Shown: piece by piece, positions 11,283 to 22,499 of the stretch | Position numbering within the stretch: position 1 is the stretch's first letter | Layout: each line of letters starts with the position of its first letter | NCBI RefSeq assembly: GCF_023898315.1 | Contig: NC_064615.1 | Coordinates: forward strand, 731,521,450-731,585,449 | DNA from: Schistocerca nitens | Taxonomy: Eukaryota; Arthropoda; Insecta; Orthoptera; Acrididae | Length of the DNA: 64,000 nucleotides | Direction: 5' to 3' | Position numbers and translations under genes: made by a program | Notes under the pieces: model-generated | The model's database searches: none | Seen by the model: the letters and a program-made list of their open reading frames with translations, nothing else | What the model was told of the DNA's origin: nothing

Positions 11283-11535
11283 AATACCAAGCATAGTGGT
11301 GCAGTGGTTAGCTCACTGGACTCACATTCAGGAGGACAATGGCTCATATCCTTATCAAACAATCCAGATTAAGGTTTTCTGAGAGTCCCCTAAATCACTT
11401 CAGGTTAATGCAGGAATGGTTCCTTTGATAGGGCATGGCCGATTTCTTTCCCCACACTTACAAAATCAATGTGAGCTTGTGCTCTATCTCTAATGACCTC
11501 ATTGTTGACAGGACATAAAACCCAAATCTTCGTTC
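11283..11535 (+). repeat. tRNA-derived SINE, long family B copy
   Basis: Starts GCATAGTGGTGCAGTGGTTA (A box). It continues with a TTCAGGAGGACAATGGCTCA B-box region, then the body CCTAAATCACTTCAGGTTAA, GGTTCCTTTGATAGGGCATG, GCTTGTGCTCTATCTCTAAT, GACCTCATTGTTGACAGGAC and a TC-rich 3' end. I recognise this body as a very common orthopteran/insect SINE. A minus-strand member is nested at 36695-36892. Confidence 0.8.
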
Positions 11536-11539
11536 CTTC

Positions 11540-14111
11540 TAATGATGGAACATCCTTCCTGTTTCACTGTGTGCTCTACAATCATCTAGCACAACCATTG
11601 ATTATCATCTTGTGTGCTGTGGAATCATGTTAATCATAAGAAACAACTGCCAGGCTTTCAATATGAAAACAAGGTATAATCATCTGAACAATGTGTTTAA
11701 TACCTTGATTCGATCAAACTTATTTGTCTACTGTAACTAAAACAAACTGAACTAGTTGTTCATCTGTCAGTAGGCTTTATGTGATAATCTTTATTGTTGT
11801 TGCCGTTCTTAGTGTTGATATCAATAAAAGTTTCAAATTAGTAAAACCATTCTAAATGGTACTAGTTATTGCTGTTAAGTACCATCAATCTGATATGACT
11901 TCAAAACATATCATAAATTACCTAGTTCAATCCCTAAACATTTTCATTTTTTCTCTCTTTTTGGTATACATCAGTAATATTTGGGCAAGGTATGTTAAAG
12001 ACAATTGAGTAAGCAGTCAAAGATAAAAACATTGTTACTTTGGTGATACGTAAAGATTAATTACAATGTGTGTGTCACAGCTCAGCACTCGGAGTTTGAA
12101 AGAAACTGAGGTCCTCCCCTCCACCTTGATCACACACAATACACCATCCACAGCAGTACGTTCCATACAGCATATGTATTGTGGCAAGAACACTCCATAC
12201 TGATAGTCATGAGTTTTAATCCTCAACCATATTTAATATGCACTGTAAGGATACTTTACTTAATCAGATTCTCATTTTTCTTTGGCACACATTCAATAAA
12301 TCTGTCACAACGTTGTCAGTCGTATCACTATGTAATAGTTCAGAAAGCTTTTCAAGAGCGAAAATAATCAGAGAGTAAAAAACTATTCGCAAAATTACCA
12401 TGTCCTTTTATGCACTGATATTGGTTTTGAAACTCGGGTTAATATTATATGTACTATCACATTGCCAATGTCTCGGAACATTTGAAAAGAATCTCTCTTG
12501 TAAGGTGTCACCATTTCTTGCATACAGTCTTTTTCCTCTGGAGCTGCTTAAATTGCAGATGGTAATTTCCTGTTGCAGCATTCTATGTATATTTTGATCA
12601 TTTGTCTTTTCCTTTTTTAACTATGGTGAGATTCTGTAATTTTTTTATTATAATGAAATATGGTAATACCAGTTTTTGTCAGACAGTACTAGCAACAAAT
12701 CTTTTAGTGTTGCTGCAGTTGTGGAGTTCACTCAGTTTGAATTACCCGACACTTCAATTTCTTTCTGGTTATTTCTACTCTTCACTGTTATATAGACTGT
12801 GTGATGAGAATTTTTTAATGACCAAGCTATTTACTGTACCTACATCAGAAGGTTTACGGCTTCTCATTAGAAAGTGATTCACACTGTTCGTACATACACA
12901 AAAGTAAGCAGGTGAACATGAAGTGTCAAAAGTAAATGGAAAAGAAGGTTGTGCAACTTGTTTCAGAGGCTTCTTGTTATTTTAAGTATGTGAAGAAAAT
13001 TCTCCAAAGTCATAACAATAAAATTTACCTGTTGGGAATATGGCAGAGGTCCACCTTAAGGGATTTGTCTCACAACACTACTAGTTCATTAATGTAGCAT
13101 TTTATTTGATGTGAAGAAGACAGTACTTTACTTCCATTTAAACAGGAGCAGTCAGCTAGAGGTACATCTTTATGGACATACACTGGCAAACAAAGCAGAT
13201 GTCAGCTTGTAAATTGATTTTTTGAAACATAATAGTTTACTTCTGCAATGCCAACTTTATCTTCACATAAATTGGTTTAGTTGTCGTAGATCTTCTGTAG
13301 TAAAGATTAAAACAAATTTCATAATTTGTTGATAATGTCATAAAATAGCAACTACAAACAAGAGCCGGCAAGTCACATTACATGCTCAAGTTAACATACA
13401 ATACAGTCTGTAAATTTTATGCTCCAGTACTTCATCAGTTCCAAATCAATATGACTTTGTGTCCAGTAACTTCCAGCCTCAGTGGTGAGTGCAGTAGCAA
13501 TGAAGTCACCATTGTTCTATACAATTTTTCGCTTAGTTGTGTCAAATTAGTGATAAAACAGGTCCTACACTATCACACGTGCTACCTGGAATGACATCTT
13601 GCGAATGAATGATTACTGCTGCTATTGAGGAAAGATAAACGCTATGTAGAAAGCACCAAGTGTAGTTGTAAGAGGATATGTTGCATGGTGGAAGTTGGGC
13701 TCCCAAGGGGTCTTCACACTACCCAGAGAAAGCTTTTTCTGCTAACTGCACCTCTTTCCCTCTCTATTATTGCTGCCCCCTCCCCCCTCTCCCTTCCCAT
13801 CCCCGTCCCAAAGAGGCTACTTCAGGCTGCACATTTCAACACTACAAATGTGCTTCATTTCCAGTGAGTTTTGGACAGTCCTGCAGGATATCTTGTGATA
13901 ATTGAATGAAATTGGACAAATCATATTTTCATTCAGTACATTGTAAGTACTCTCTGAAAAGATTTTGTTTATGTTCTGGATGTTTGTAAATATAAAATCT
14001 GTAAAGATAGAAAATTCTTGTCTTTTTCATTGTTCATGCTTCGCTGCTGCTTATCATAGTGTAAACATATTTTTGGTTGCCCTTATAGATAGTGATTATT
14101 TTATTTTTCAG
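11540..14111. other. intronic stretch, no gene seen
   Basis: AT-rich, with only short open frames lacking domain character (for example 12035-12226 on the minus strand and 12602-12877 on the plus strand). If the flanking exons belong together this is intron. Confidence 0.5.
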
Positions 14112-14237
14112 GTGTTTGTTGACGCACTATCTGGAGAGGCAGAGAGCCAACTAGAAGCAGAGGCTGTTGTGGAGACAACAGCGGAGGCCACTGCTCTGGA
14201 ACTAGAGCCCTATGTGGAACGCCCTCCTGTGATATGA
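14112..14237 (+). CDS. candidate terminal coding exon of the host gene starting upstream
   Basis: A strong acceptor (TTATTTTTCAG) precedes 14112. Read in phase 0 the exon gives 41 codons, VFVDALSGEAESQLEAEAVV continuing to ELEPYVERPPVI, and ends at TGA 14235-14237. Phase 0 is exactly what the donor at 3473 requires, so the two exons join in frame. The peptide is rich in Glu and Ala and likely disordered or short helical. No family is recognised. The other two frames are closed by stops within the exon. A separate frame just after the stop contains CRVCGKSGSMCFPRHLHL, reminiscent of a zinc-binding motif but incomplete. A non-coding, AT-rich tail follows. Confidence 0.5.
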   Translation: MFVDALSGEAESQLEAEAVVETTAEATALELEPYVERPPVI

Positions 14238-17200
14238 AGCGGATTGATTGTCGTGTGTGTGGCAAATCTGGGAGTATGTGCTTCCCTAGGCACTTGCATT
14301 TGCAGTGATACTGGATAAATGTACAACTACTCGTGGACATTGTCTGCAAGGGTTATAAAATGACACGTGCTGATATTAAAACAGAGCTTAAAATATTTTA
14401 ATGTAAGTTGAACATGTTTTGTTCTGTTACCACTGTGAGCTTGTTAAGTTTCTATGCTGTAAGTGACAGAATTACACTGGTTCATAATATAACAGCACAG
14501 TTATTATACTATGGTAGAGTTATAATTTTGTAAAGCAGAGAAACTGAAAAAGATTTCTGTGCATTCACGCAGACTGTAGCATGTCATTATTGTCCACTAC
14601 CTCAGAGATATAAGCTGTTTATGCAGCATACAGATTTCACTTTAGGTGTGGAATCCAGAACTTTCGTTAATGTAATTTCTTCTCTGCTCGCAGCCAGACA
14701 AGACTGCTGTTATTTTCTGGGACAGTCTTATTCTTACAATGTCTACATCGTTTCATAACATGGAAGATGCAAATTATGAAATGTGTTGATTCAAGATAAT
14801 GTGTGAAACACTGTCAATGACAGGGGTTTAAGGAGTAGGGTAGTGAGAACCCAGATGTATTTTTATTCATGTTTGTGATAAAGTTCTATCTGTAACTTCC
14901 ACTGTGATTGCTGCACACTGAAAAAGAGGAGAGAAATCCGAAATCACATACTAAAAACAAAAAGTGTTAAAGTTTCCTGCAGTGGAAGTCTAAACTGTAG
15001 ACTAAGGGAGAACAGACAGTATGCCTGACACTATATTCGGCCTAGTAGAATTGTGATGGTTAGTTGGTACAAGAAATTTGTGGAATATACAGTATATTTG
15101 TATGTGTTGAATTTGTTCAATACTGTCAACTCCATTGTGAATATTTTACCTACTTTCAGCTTCCCATTCCAAAAACTAAATGGGCATGTAATTTATTATT
15201 GTATTATATATGAAAGTGATAAGCATATAATTTAAGATGTTAAACATTTGGTTATTTATATGAAAATATTAGCTATTTTTAGTTTATGGGAATTATTTGT
15301 CCTTAAGAGTGAAATGCTGTACAGTATTCTGGTGCAATAGAATCTTTGTCATTAAAACAAAAGTGTAGTCAATCAAAATGAATTTCTCCTGTTTCACATA
15401 AACAATTTTTGTTCGTTGCTACTCTGTAAAACATGAAAAATTTCTACTTACTGTGGCCTATGCCTTGCTTTAATTTCATATTATATTGCAACATTTACAA
15501 AACAGCTGGAAGTATCCCACAAAGCTCCATTGTTAAATTTACAATAATGTTGAGTGAGCCATGTAGAACATAACCACTAAAATTTTTCATTGTTGGAAAA
15601 TTGCTACCTGCTGTTGGAAAAATAACATTTTCTACATGTAAATTATTCTGGAAATTTACATATTATCATTGCTTGCCAGTGGAAATCAGTTATGTACACA
15701 CTACAGCATTTTTAGAGGTTGTAAAATTACATTGTCCCAAGTACTAACAAAACCTACGGATCAGAATAGTGTCATTATTCCAATATCCAGATTGATTGTA
15801 CGAGCAATGGATTTGTTAAGTCGTTTTCTTAATAAGCATCAAAATTTCATAATAAAAGCAAGTAACTTATAAAAAGTGGAAACTGGTGCACTCAGCTTAC
15901 GGTACTAGTTTTTTAAGATTATTTTTGTACAAGATACATGTAAGTTTTTATATTTTCATATGAGTCAATTCCTTGCAAAAGTTCAAACAAAAAAGTAGAA
16001 GCTGACATAGCTGATAGTGTGACATTCAGAAAATTTGTAGACCAATTATATTTTATTTTGAAATTCGAAATATCTGTGCTCTTTGTTGCATTACTGTTGT
16101 ACCAAATGATGTGACTTCCAGAAATGTTAAAATGGCATTTAATTAACAAAGAAACATTTAAACCAGCACAAGACCATATATATCGTGTATCAAACCGTAA
16201 TTTTCTTGAGTATTATAAATGCAGATACAAAGCCACCACTGTGTGCAAAGGATGAATTTCCAGGTTGTGCTGCATTTGCTAATAATGCTACAGCAAGTAC
16301 TTCTATGGTTTCATACTATATGAATTACCAGACAAATAATCGAGAACAATGGATTTTTCCCTACTTGTAACATTAACTGCCTAGTTTGAATGTCAGCATT
16401 GCTTACTATTGATCAGCCAAATTTTTGCCAAGATGCCTTGCAGATGTAATAAGGAAAAAAATTGTTTTTGTACTAGATACTAGTCAATCTGGAAGTTTGT
16501 TCCAGATACCTAACTACAATTATGTTTCACAGAAGTGGATCATGAACACATCCCTGTTTGGTATTGAAAATGCTTTGGGACATGTGAAATCTGAAATGAA
16601 AAGTTGTGAAATAGTCTGAGCTACTGTTTTCTCGTGTTTACAGAGGGGGAAAGTTTGTGAAACACATTGTGGTATCTTTTTAATATTTTGCTTTACATGA
16701 ATAATTTAATTTTGCAGTCAGGGACCATGGAATTATGTGAACAGTGACTAAACTATCCAGTCAGTCTCGTGTGTTGAGAAGTGCAAATGTATAAGCAAGT
16801 GTTGCTTTTAAACAAAGTTGTATTTATTTTATTGAGCTTCATGTGATAAATACTTCCTATTTAATTTTAATATAGAACAGTCTCTAGCAGTTGATTGAAA
16901 AGTTTCCTCCCCATAAAACTGTGTAATGTTATATTTGTGTACAGAAATGCAGTTGTGTAATCTGTCTTTAGTTGTTTTGTATATTTCTGTTTAGTCAGTT
17001 GTTAAAAGTAACTGCACATTGTTACCACAGCAAAATAAATAATGTATGTTGTATTTTAAGGAAAACTTAGAAACCCGTAACATTTAGTGTTGTCTCATTA
17101 TACAGGACAAGAAAAACAGGAATCCATGCAGCAACTAAATATTAACTAAATCTTAAATGCAGTAATATAAATCAAATACCCTCATTATGTTATATTCTAG

Positions 17201-17250
17201 TAAAAAGTGTACATAAGAGAAACAAAATAAAATATATTGCTACATCTGAA
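14238..17250 (+). other. possible long 3' UTR of the + strand gene
   Basis: About 3 kb of AT-rich DNA with no recognised transposon, unlike most of the window, following the TGA at 14237. Canonical AATAAA signals occur near 17035 and 17225. I cannot tell UTR from intergenic DNA without transcripts. Confidence 0.3.
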
Positions 17251-17998
17251 GTTCCATAGCGTTGTTTGCCTGGCTTCCGAAGCTGAGTCATTTGGTTAAT
17301 ATAATATTTTTATTTGTTGTTTACACTTTTATTCAGTCAAACAGGATAATTGTGACTGAAAAACATCATTTGCTTCATGTTACCTATCACAATAATGATG
17401 TAAGGATATCAGCATGACAACTGTTTTATAGCACTAGTTGCCACATCCGCATCTTGGTTTTGTTGTGTGGTAGTGGTTATGAACAGGATAGTACCTGCAA
17501 AGTATCTAGCTCACAGATTCATAGGGAATTTATGAAATTTTCTGTTCCTCTTTCTGACTGAGATTTGTAAATTACCTTAGGTAGAATTTATATTAATCAA
17601 GAAGTAGCCAGTTGATAGAGGGGGTGGGACTGAGGTAACAGAATTTTCGTATCACACTGAATAGTCACTGGCATGACTTGACATAGAAATGACGTGAAAA
17701 TTTTTGTCCGAGTCATAATTAAATTTCTGGATGTTAATGATATCGTGCAGATATCAGAAGGCTAATCCTGTTCCCATTTACCAGATCTTAATGGAACTTC
17801 AAGGTAGACAAGGTGTATATTGTTCTTTCCATCCCGTCCCAGAGAGAGAGACTTCTTCCATATGTACCTAATCTTGACTGTAGCTGTTAGTCACAAACTT
17901 ACCCTTTTGGCTGACTGAAAGATCTGATTGTGGGGCTAAGCCAGCCATCTCCTTAAGAGTTAATCCCCTTGCTGGCTACCTCAACTGCCAAATCAATC
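17251..17998. other. no gene seen
   Basis: AT-rich intergenic sequence between the two convergent gene ends. No open frame or repeat recognised. Confidence 0.5.
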
Positions 17999-18012
17999 TA
18001 GCTATATGTTAA

Positions 18013-18225
18013 TATATCTAAAAACAAAGATGATGTGACTTACCAAACGAAAGTGCTGGCATGTCGATAGACACACAAACAAACACAAACATACACACAA
18101 AATTCTAGCTTTCGCAACCAACGGTTGCCTCGTCAGGAAAGAGGGAAGGAGGGGGAAAGACGAAAGGATTTGGGTTTTAAGGGAGAGGGTAAGGAGTCAT
18201 TCCAATCCCGGGAGCGGAAAGACTT

Positions 18226-18286
<61 letters not shown>

Positions 18287-18528
18287 ATCCCGGGATTGGA
18301 ATGACTCCTTACCCTCTCCCTTAAAACCCAAATCCTTTCGTCTTTCCCCCTCCTTCCCTCTTTTCTGACGAGGCAACCGTTGGTTGCGAAAGCTAGAATT
18401 TTGTGTGTATGTTTGTGTTTGTTTGTGTGTCTATCGACGTGCCAGCGCTTTCGTTTGGCAAGTCACATCATCTTTGTTTTTAGATATATTTTTTCCCACG
18501 TGGAATGTTTCCCTCTATTATATTCGTA
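18013..18528. mobile_element. long-inverted-repeat (foldback) element with 14-bp target duplication
   Basis: Left arm 18013-18212 and right arm 18286-18488 are near-perfect reverse complements (about 200 bp each). They are separated by a short loop holding a (TG)n run. A 40-bp tail (18489-18528, containing CCCACGTGGAATGTTTCCC) follows only the right arm. The 14-bp sequence TAGCTATATGTTAA flanks the unit at 17999-18012 and 18529-18542, which I read as the target-site duplication. A variable, long duplication plus a one-sided tail argues for target-primed retroposition, not cut-and-paste. Each arm, read outward, carries CTGACGAG, a 6-bp hairpin (GCAACC/GGTTGC) and GAAA. The right copy is at 18365-18391 (+) and the left at 18136-18110 (-). 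Confidence 0.8.
18229..18284. repeat. (TG)n in the loop of the foldback element
   Basis: About 27 TG units between the two arms. Confidence 0.95.
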
Positions 18529-19007
18529 TAGCTATATGTTAACCTATCTATATCCATAACAAGCATGAGAGACAAATTACCAGGCAGGGTAGTGGTCAGT
18601 TGCATCCAAAGTGTCAGTGGAATGGTACATCAAAAACTGGACGTGCTGGTATCGGGTACAAACACTTAAAACATTGGTGGAATCTGTATTTCAGGGGCAC
18701 CTCATTTTTTGCTACAGCTTTGGAGGATTTGGAAGTAGCTTATTGCATGGTGTGGATAGAAGGCCTGATGGTAAAGTTCGTTGATCTAGTTCTACATCAG
18801 AAGTTAACAATAATACTTAGCAACATGTTCTCAGATTGACATTTTAAAGTCTATTTTCTAAAAATAAGCAGTAAATGCTTCAACCTGTTGAAGACTTGTG
18901 ACTATAGCAAATCTGATTCGCAAAATAATTGGAACAAGTGTGAAGACAATGCAAATACTCTTCACAATACCCTAATTATAATTACACTCGTGTATTAAGA
19001 AGTGCGT

Positions 19008-19010
<3 letters not shown>

Positions 19011-19079
<69 letters not shown>

Positions 19080-19106
19080 TATATAGAGGTATATCTGAAA
19101 GAGGCT

Positions 19107-19149
<43 letters not shown>

Positions 19150-19181
19150 TCATTATATAGAGGTATATCTGAAAGAGGCTG
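19011..19181. repeat. (CA)n arrays with a duplicated 30-bp unit
   Basis: CA runs at 19011-19078 and 19109-19148, each followed by the same sequence beginning ATTATATAGAGGTATATCTG (19078-19107 and 19152-19181). The whole block was duplicated in tandem. Confidence 0.9.
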
Positions 19182-19549
19182 CGAGGACAGCACTAAGATG
19201 TCAACTCCCATTCTGTGGTTGCTTGTTTTATACAGTATTGCTCCTCCATATATCAGAAAAAAATGTTACTGAGGAGCAAATTCTTAAGACAAGAGTCATA
19301 TAATCAGCTCTCAGTACTGATTTCTACAATCCACAAGCTAAATGCCTCAATTCAGGCACACCACCCTTTGGTGATCTTGGGGTCAGATGTTTTCAGTGCC
19401 ACTGACAAATGGAAATAATGGCAAGAATGAACATACAACCACAAAGTCAATAAAGAATATTGCAGAGTTTGATCTATCCTGTGAAGGGTCAAGAATCAGC
19501 CACGTCAAAATGGATGTACGGAAATGAGACTGTATCTTCAAGAAATATA

Positions 19550-19760
19550 TTTCAAGCTTTCTGGAAGATTAAAACTGGGACCCAAACCTAAAACCTTTGC
19601 TTTTGGTGGACGGATGCTCCAGTGACAGAGCCATACAGGCAGATGTGGAGAAGTGGCTTAGCTAACATCTTGGGGATTGTTTCCAAACTGAATTTTCAGT
19701 CTGCAGTGGAAACAAGCCAGGAAGTTTGTTCTGTGGTGCTGCTGCCATTCAACTGAGTTG
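19550..19760 (-). repeat. tRNA-derived SINE, family C
   Basis: The reverse complement contains GTATGGCTCTGTCACTGGAG (A-box region), AGGTTTTAGGTTTGGGTCCC (B-box region) and an AGTTTTAATCTTCCAGAAAG tail. This is a common insect SINE layout. It is not a tRNA gene. Confidence 0.6.
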
Positions 19761-20209
19761 AAGATAATTTTGACTGTGACTGGTGATGGGTAAAAGTAAA
19801 GAAAGATCTTGGGCAGAATCTGCATTCTTTACTTTGCGAGTTTTAAAATTTTAGGAATGTGTTGGGTGGAAGTACTGCAACTGCTATGGCAGAAGAGTTA
19901 CCAATTTCAGACAACTGCTTCAAATATGCTCTGAAAATTACACCTTTTAGATAAAGTGCTCCCTAAAATGTCTCCCTGTGCTGAAATACTGATAAAACCT
20001 TTTCTTATTTCATAAATATTCTCCAATATTGGCAGATTGAGCTTTCTCCATTGTGCTGAAACAAATAATTGATAATGGAAAACAACTGACCGCCTTGGGG
20101 CATTGGGTGTTATTAAAATACACATGTGATAAAGTGAGATCAAAGTTTGTATTTTCAGTTAAATATAATTGTAATAGTCAGCAAAATGTAAACCTTCACT
20201 GCAGAAATA

Positions 20210-20430
20210 ATCTTAGGTCTAAATTTCTTGAAGACAGACTTTGTCTAGGATCCAAACCCTACCTTTTGTGGGCAGTGTTAGCACAAGTGAGTTATTCCTG
20301 ACATTATCAACAACTCACATTCACAGCTGCAGTTTTACTAGTACATGTCTCCTAATTTTCAGACTTCACAGAAGCTCTCTTGCTAACTTCCTGGATTAGC
20401 ACTTCTGGGAGAAAGGACTATCAGCAAATA
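20210..20430 (-). repeat. tRNA-derived SINE, family C, second decayed copy
   Basis: GGATCCAAACCCTACCTTTT matches the B-box side of the 19550 copy in the same orientation. CTTGCTAACTTCCTGGATTA recalls its 3' region. Confidence 0.45.
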
Positions 20431-20514
20431 AAAGCATGCAGGAGAGTTTCAGTGAAGTTTGGAAGTAGTGGAGAGAGGTTTTTAGAATTAAAGCAGTGAA
20501 GACTGGTCAAAAGT

Positions 20515-20620
20515 AGAATCCAGGTGGCTCAGTTTGGAAGAGCATTGCCTGTGTATTGCAAGTGCCCAGGTTTGAATTTGTCTAACACTTCATCTGGTAG
20601 CAAGTTTTATAACAGAGCAG
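20515..20620 (+). repeat. tRNA-derived SINE head
   Basis: GGTGGCTCAGTTTGGAAGAG (A box) and CCAGGTTTGAATTTGTC (B box) at normal spacing, then CATCTGGTAGCAAGTTTTAT. Opposite orientation to the neighbouring copies. From here to 21120 only AT-rich DNA with a poly-A run near 20935 is seen. Confidence 0.55.
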
Positions 20621-21124
20621 ACTGATGCAAGATTAAAGACTAATTTTGAAACATTGTGTATAGCTCATATCAGTCCATAATATCCTTTAGTGTGGAAATT
20701 ATACTGCAGGTTCTTTTAAATGCTAAATCTTGTGGCATCTGAAAGAGTAAAAGGAAAGGTAAACAGATCAGTTAATTTGTAAGTGGTAAAGTGGTACACT
20801 TGAAGGTAGTATAACTGAGACACCATTGGTCAGCAGGCAACTATAATCTACCACTGGATATGCAGCAGCTGTCATACTGTCTCAGAAATGTAGAATAGCT
20901 ATTAGATAGTTCTACTACGCAGAAAATAATTAAAAAAAAAAAAAAACATGCATAGCACACCACAAAATAAAGGAAATGAAATTAATAATTGTGAAGTGGG
21001 GATATGCGGGAAGTGTTCATAATGTCAGAAGGTGCCTACGTTTTCCTTGTGAGATGACCTATAAAACGTGTAAAAACAAATCATTAATTATCGGAAAGAT
21101 GAATTTAAAGTGAACTTACATAAA

Positions 21125-21141
21125 TTTATTAGAATTTTATT
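21125..21141 (-). terminator. candidate poly(A) signals for the RIBC-like gene
   Basis: Two AATAAA hexamers on the minus strand (21141-21136 and 21130-21125), about 147-160 bp past the stop codon at 21288. Confidence 0.45.
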
Positions 21142-21287
21142 ACTGATTACAACATAAATTGAAAATGATAGCCCCATGGAGAAGAACTGTATCATCTGTA
21201 TGCACACTGGTCACGAAAGCACTCGGCACAAAATTCACAAGCAATCATTCGCACAGAGCATGATACATTACATAAATCGGTTTAAAT

Positions 21288-21429
21288 TTACCGTGTAGAT
21301 CTATTGAACTGATTGTAGTATTCTTCAGACAGCTCATTTGTGAAGACAAATTTTTGTAGATATTGTTGATGTGCTTTTTGTTCTTCAGCGAGCAATTTGT
21401 TTTGCTCTAAAAGTTGTCGGTCAAGTTCC
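21288..21429 (-). CDS. RIB43A-like (RIBC) protein, terminal exon
   Basis: The RIB43A/RIBC family are coiled-coil microtubule inner proteins of ciliary and flagellar doublets. Minus strand: an acceptor (TTTTTACCAG, AG at 21431-21430) precedes 21429. The first base completes a Lys codon from the previous exon. Then 46 codons run ELDRQLLEQNKLLAEEQKAH through YLQKFVFTNELSEEYYNQ to FNRSTR and stop TAA at 21290-21288. A Gln/Glu/Leu-rich helix followed by Y-L-x-K-x-V-x-T-N and YxxQFN-(S/T)(S/T)R at the extreme C-terminus is the hallmark I know for RIB43A-like proteins. No stop or frameshift is present. Upstream exons beyond 21797 were not found by eye and are probably far away. Confidence 0.7.
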
Positions 21430-21690
21430 CTGGTAAAAATGGAAGAAACAGTAACAGATAAATCCTCTCTTTATAGCAGATAAAACAACTGAAAATTTGA
21501 ATTTAGTTTCATTACAACTTTAAATTTACATTACTAGTAACTAATGTTTTTGTTTGATGTCTCCATATTTATTATTGCTCCTTCATTCTACAAACTATCA
21601 TTGTGTACTAGGGTGGCTGTTATGTATTTTATACAAAATGTCTATTGTCTAAATATCAATAGGAGATTGCAGTATACTGCAGGAACTTAC

Positions 21691-21797
21691 TTCTGTTTGC
21701 GTATTCTGTCTCTGCTCATCATTTCTGCATGTCTTGTAGTTGACATTATCATTTCATCCCACTCTCGCTTTCGTCGAGCTTCTGCCTCCCTATGCAA
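21691..21797 (-). CDS. RIB43A-like (RIBC) protein, penultimate exon
   Basis: Minus strand: acceptor GATGTTGCAG before 21797, donor GTAAGT directly after 21691 (complement of 21690-21685). The 107-bp exon starts in phase 0 and codes LHREAEARRKREWDEMIMST, then TRHAEMMSRDRIRKQ plus two bases. It joins the 21429 exon in frame through a phase-2 intron of 261 bp. The highly charged helical sequence with a central REW(D/N)E-like stretch fits the C-terminal RIB43A coiled coil. Good splice sites, a clean frame and family-like sequence on both sides make this the best-supported host gene in the window. Confidence 0.7.
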
Positions 21798-21829
21798 CTG
21801 CAACATCGAAATATTACATTTTTGGTAAA

Positions 21830-22499
21830 AGTTAATTGTAAAATTTAGAAGTAATGAAAGAAAAGCGATCTTTCATTGGTCTTTCTGTTCCTATTGTCAT
21901 TGTGACATGCTTCTAATAATCATAGGTCAGTTTTGGTATTATTGTTCTCAGAAAGTGAATTTGAATTGGTTGTGTTTATTCTGAATCCACAGACTGTATT
22001 AACACCATACTGTGATTAGTTTCCTGTTCAGAAAGGGAAAGCAACTGGTGATGTTAAACAGTGACTCATTTCTGTTATGGATATGTAAAACAGAGAAAAA
22101 TGACAGCAATTTCAAAAATGAAGTAGTAATGAAGACGGTAAAAAATGGAAGATTATCCAGAGTTATTGTTTTAAGTTGTTGAAGAAAGTGGATGAAATAG
22201 TGAGAATCAGTAGGTGTCCAACACTGACAAAATGCATGAAAAACATTCAAAAATGTCAAAATTGTTCTTTGTGAGGTGAGGTGATTACAGGTACATAGGA
22301 CTATCAGAAGCACAGCATGTACTGGATGATTAAAAACCTCACACAAGATCAAATTACATCAGCTGGCTTATTCTGCCATTTCTTGTCCATGATAAAATAC
22401 AAGGATACAATTTTATAGGCAGGGCTGTGATGGGTGACTGAACAGGGAAATTTCTCAACACACTGAGAATTAGGTGCAATGGAATGGGTCTCTATTAAT
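21830..22499. other. no gene seen (probably intron of the RIBC-like gene)
   Basis: AT-rich. A minus-strand open frame at 21999-22352 lacks RIB43A features or good splice sites. Confidence 0.45.

Noticed and set aside
11070-11535. Possible tRNA genes (A and B boxes)
   Set aside because: No cloverleaf can be formed and a conserved non-tRNA body follows, so they are SINEs.
12035-12226. Minus-strand ORF (TAVDGVLCVIKVEGRTSVSF)
   Set aside because: Some protein-like flavour but no splice sites, homologue or neighbouring exons that I could recognise.
7573-19148. CRISPR-like or regulatory repeat arrays
   Set aside because: All regular arrays are di- or trinucleotide microsatellites without spacers, and the DNA is eukaryotic.
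18972-19211. Cys/Val-repeat ORF
   Set aside because: Translation of (CA)n microsatellites.
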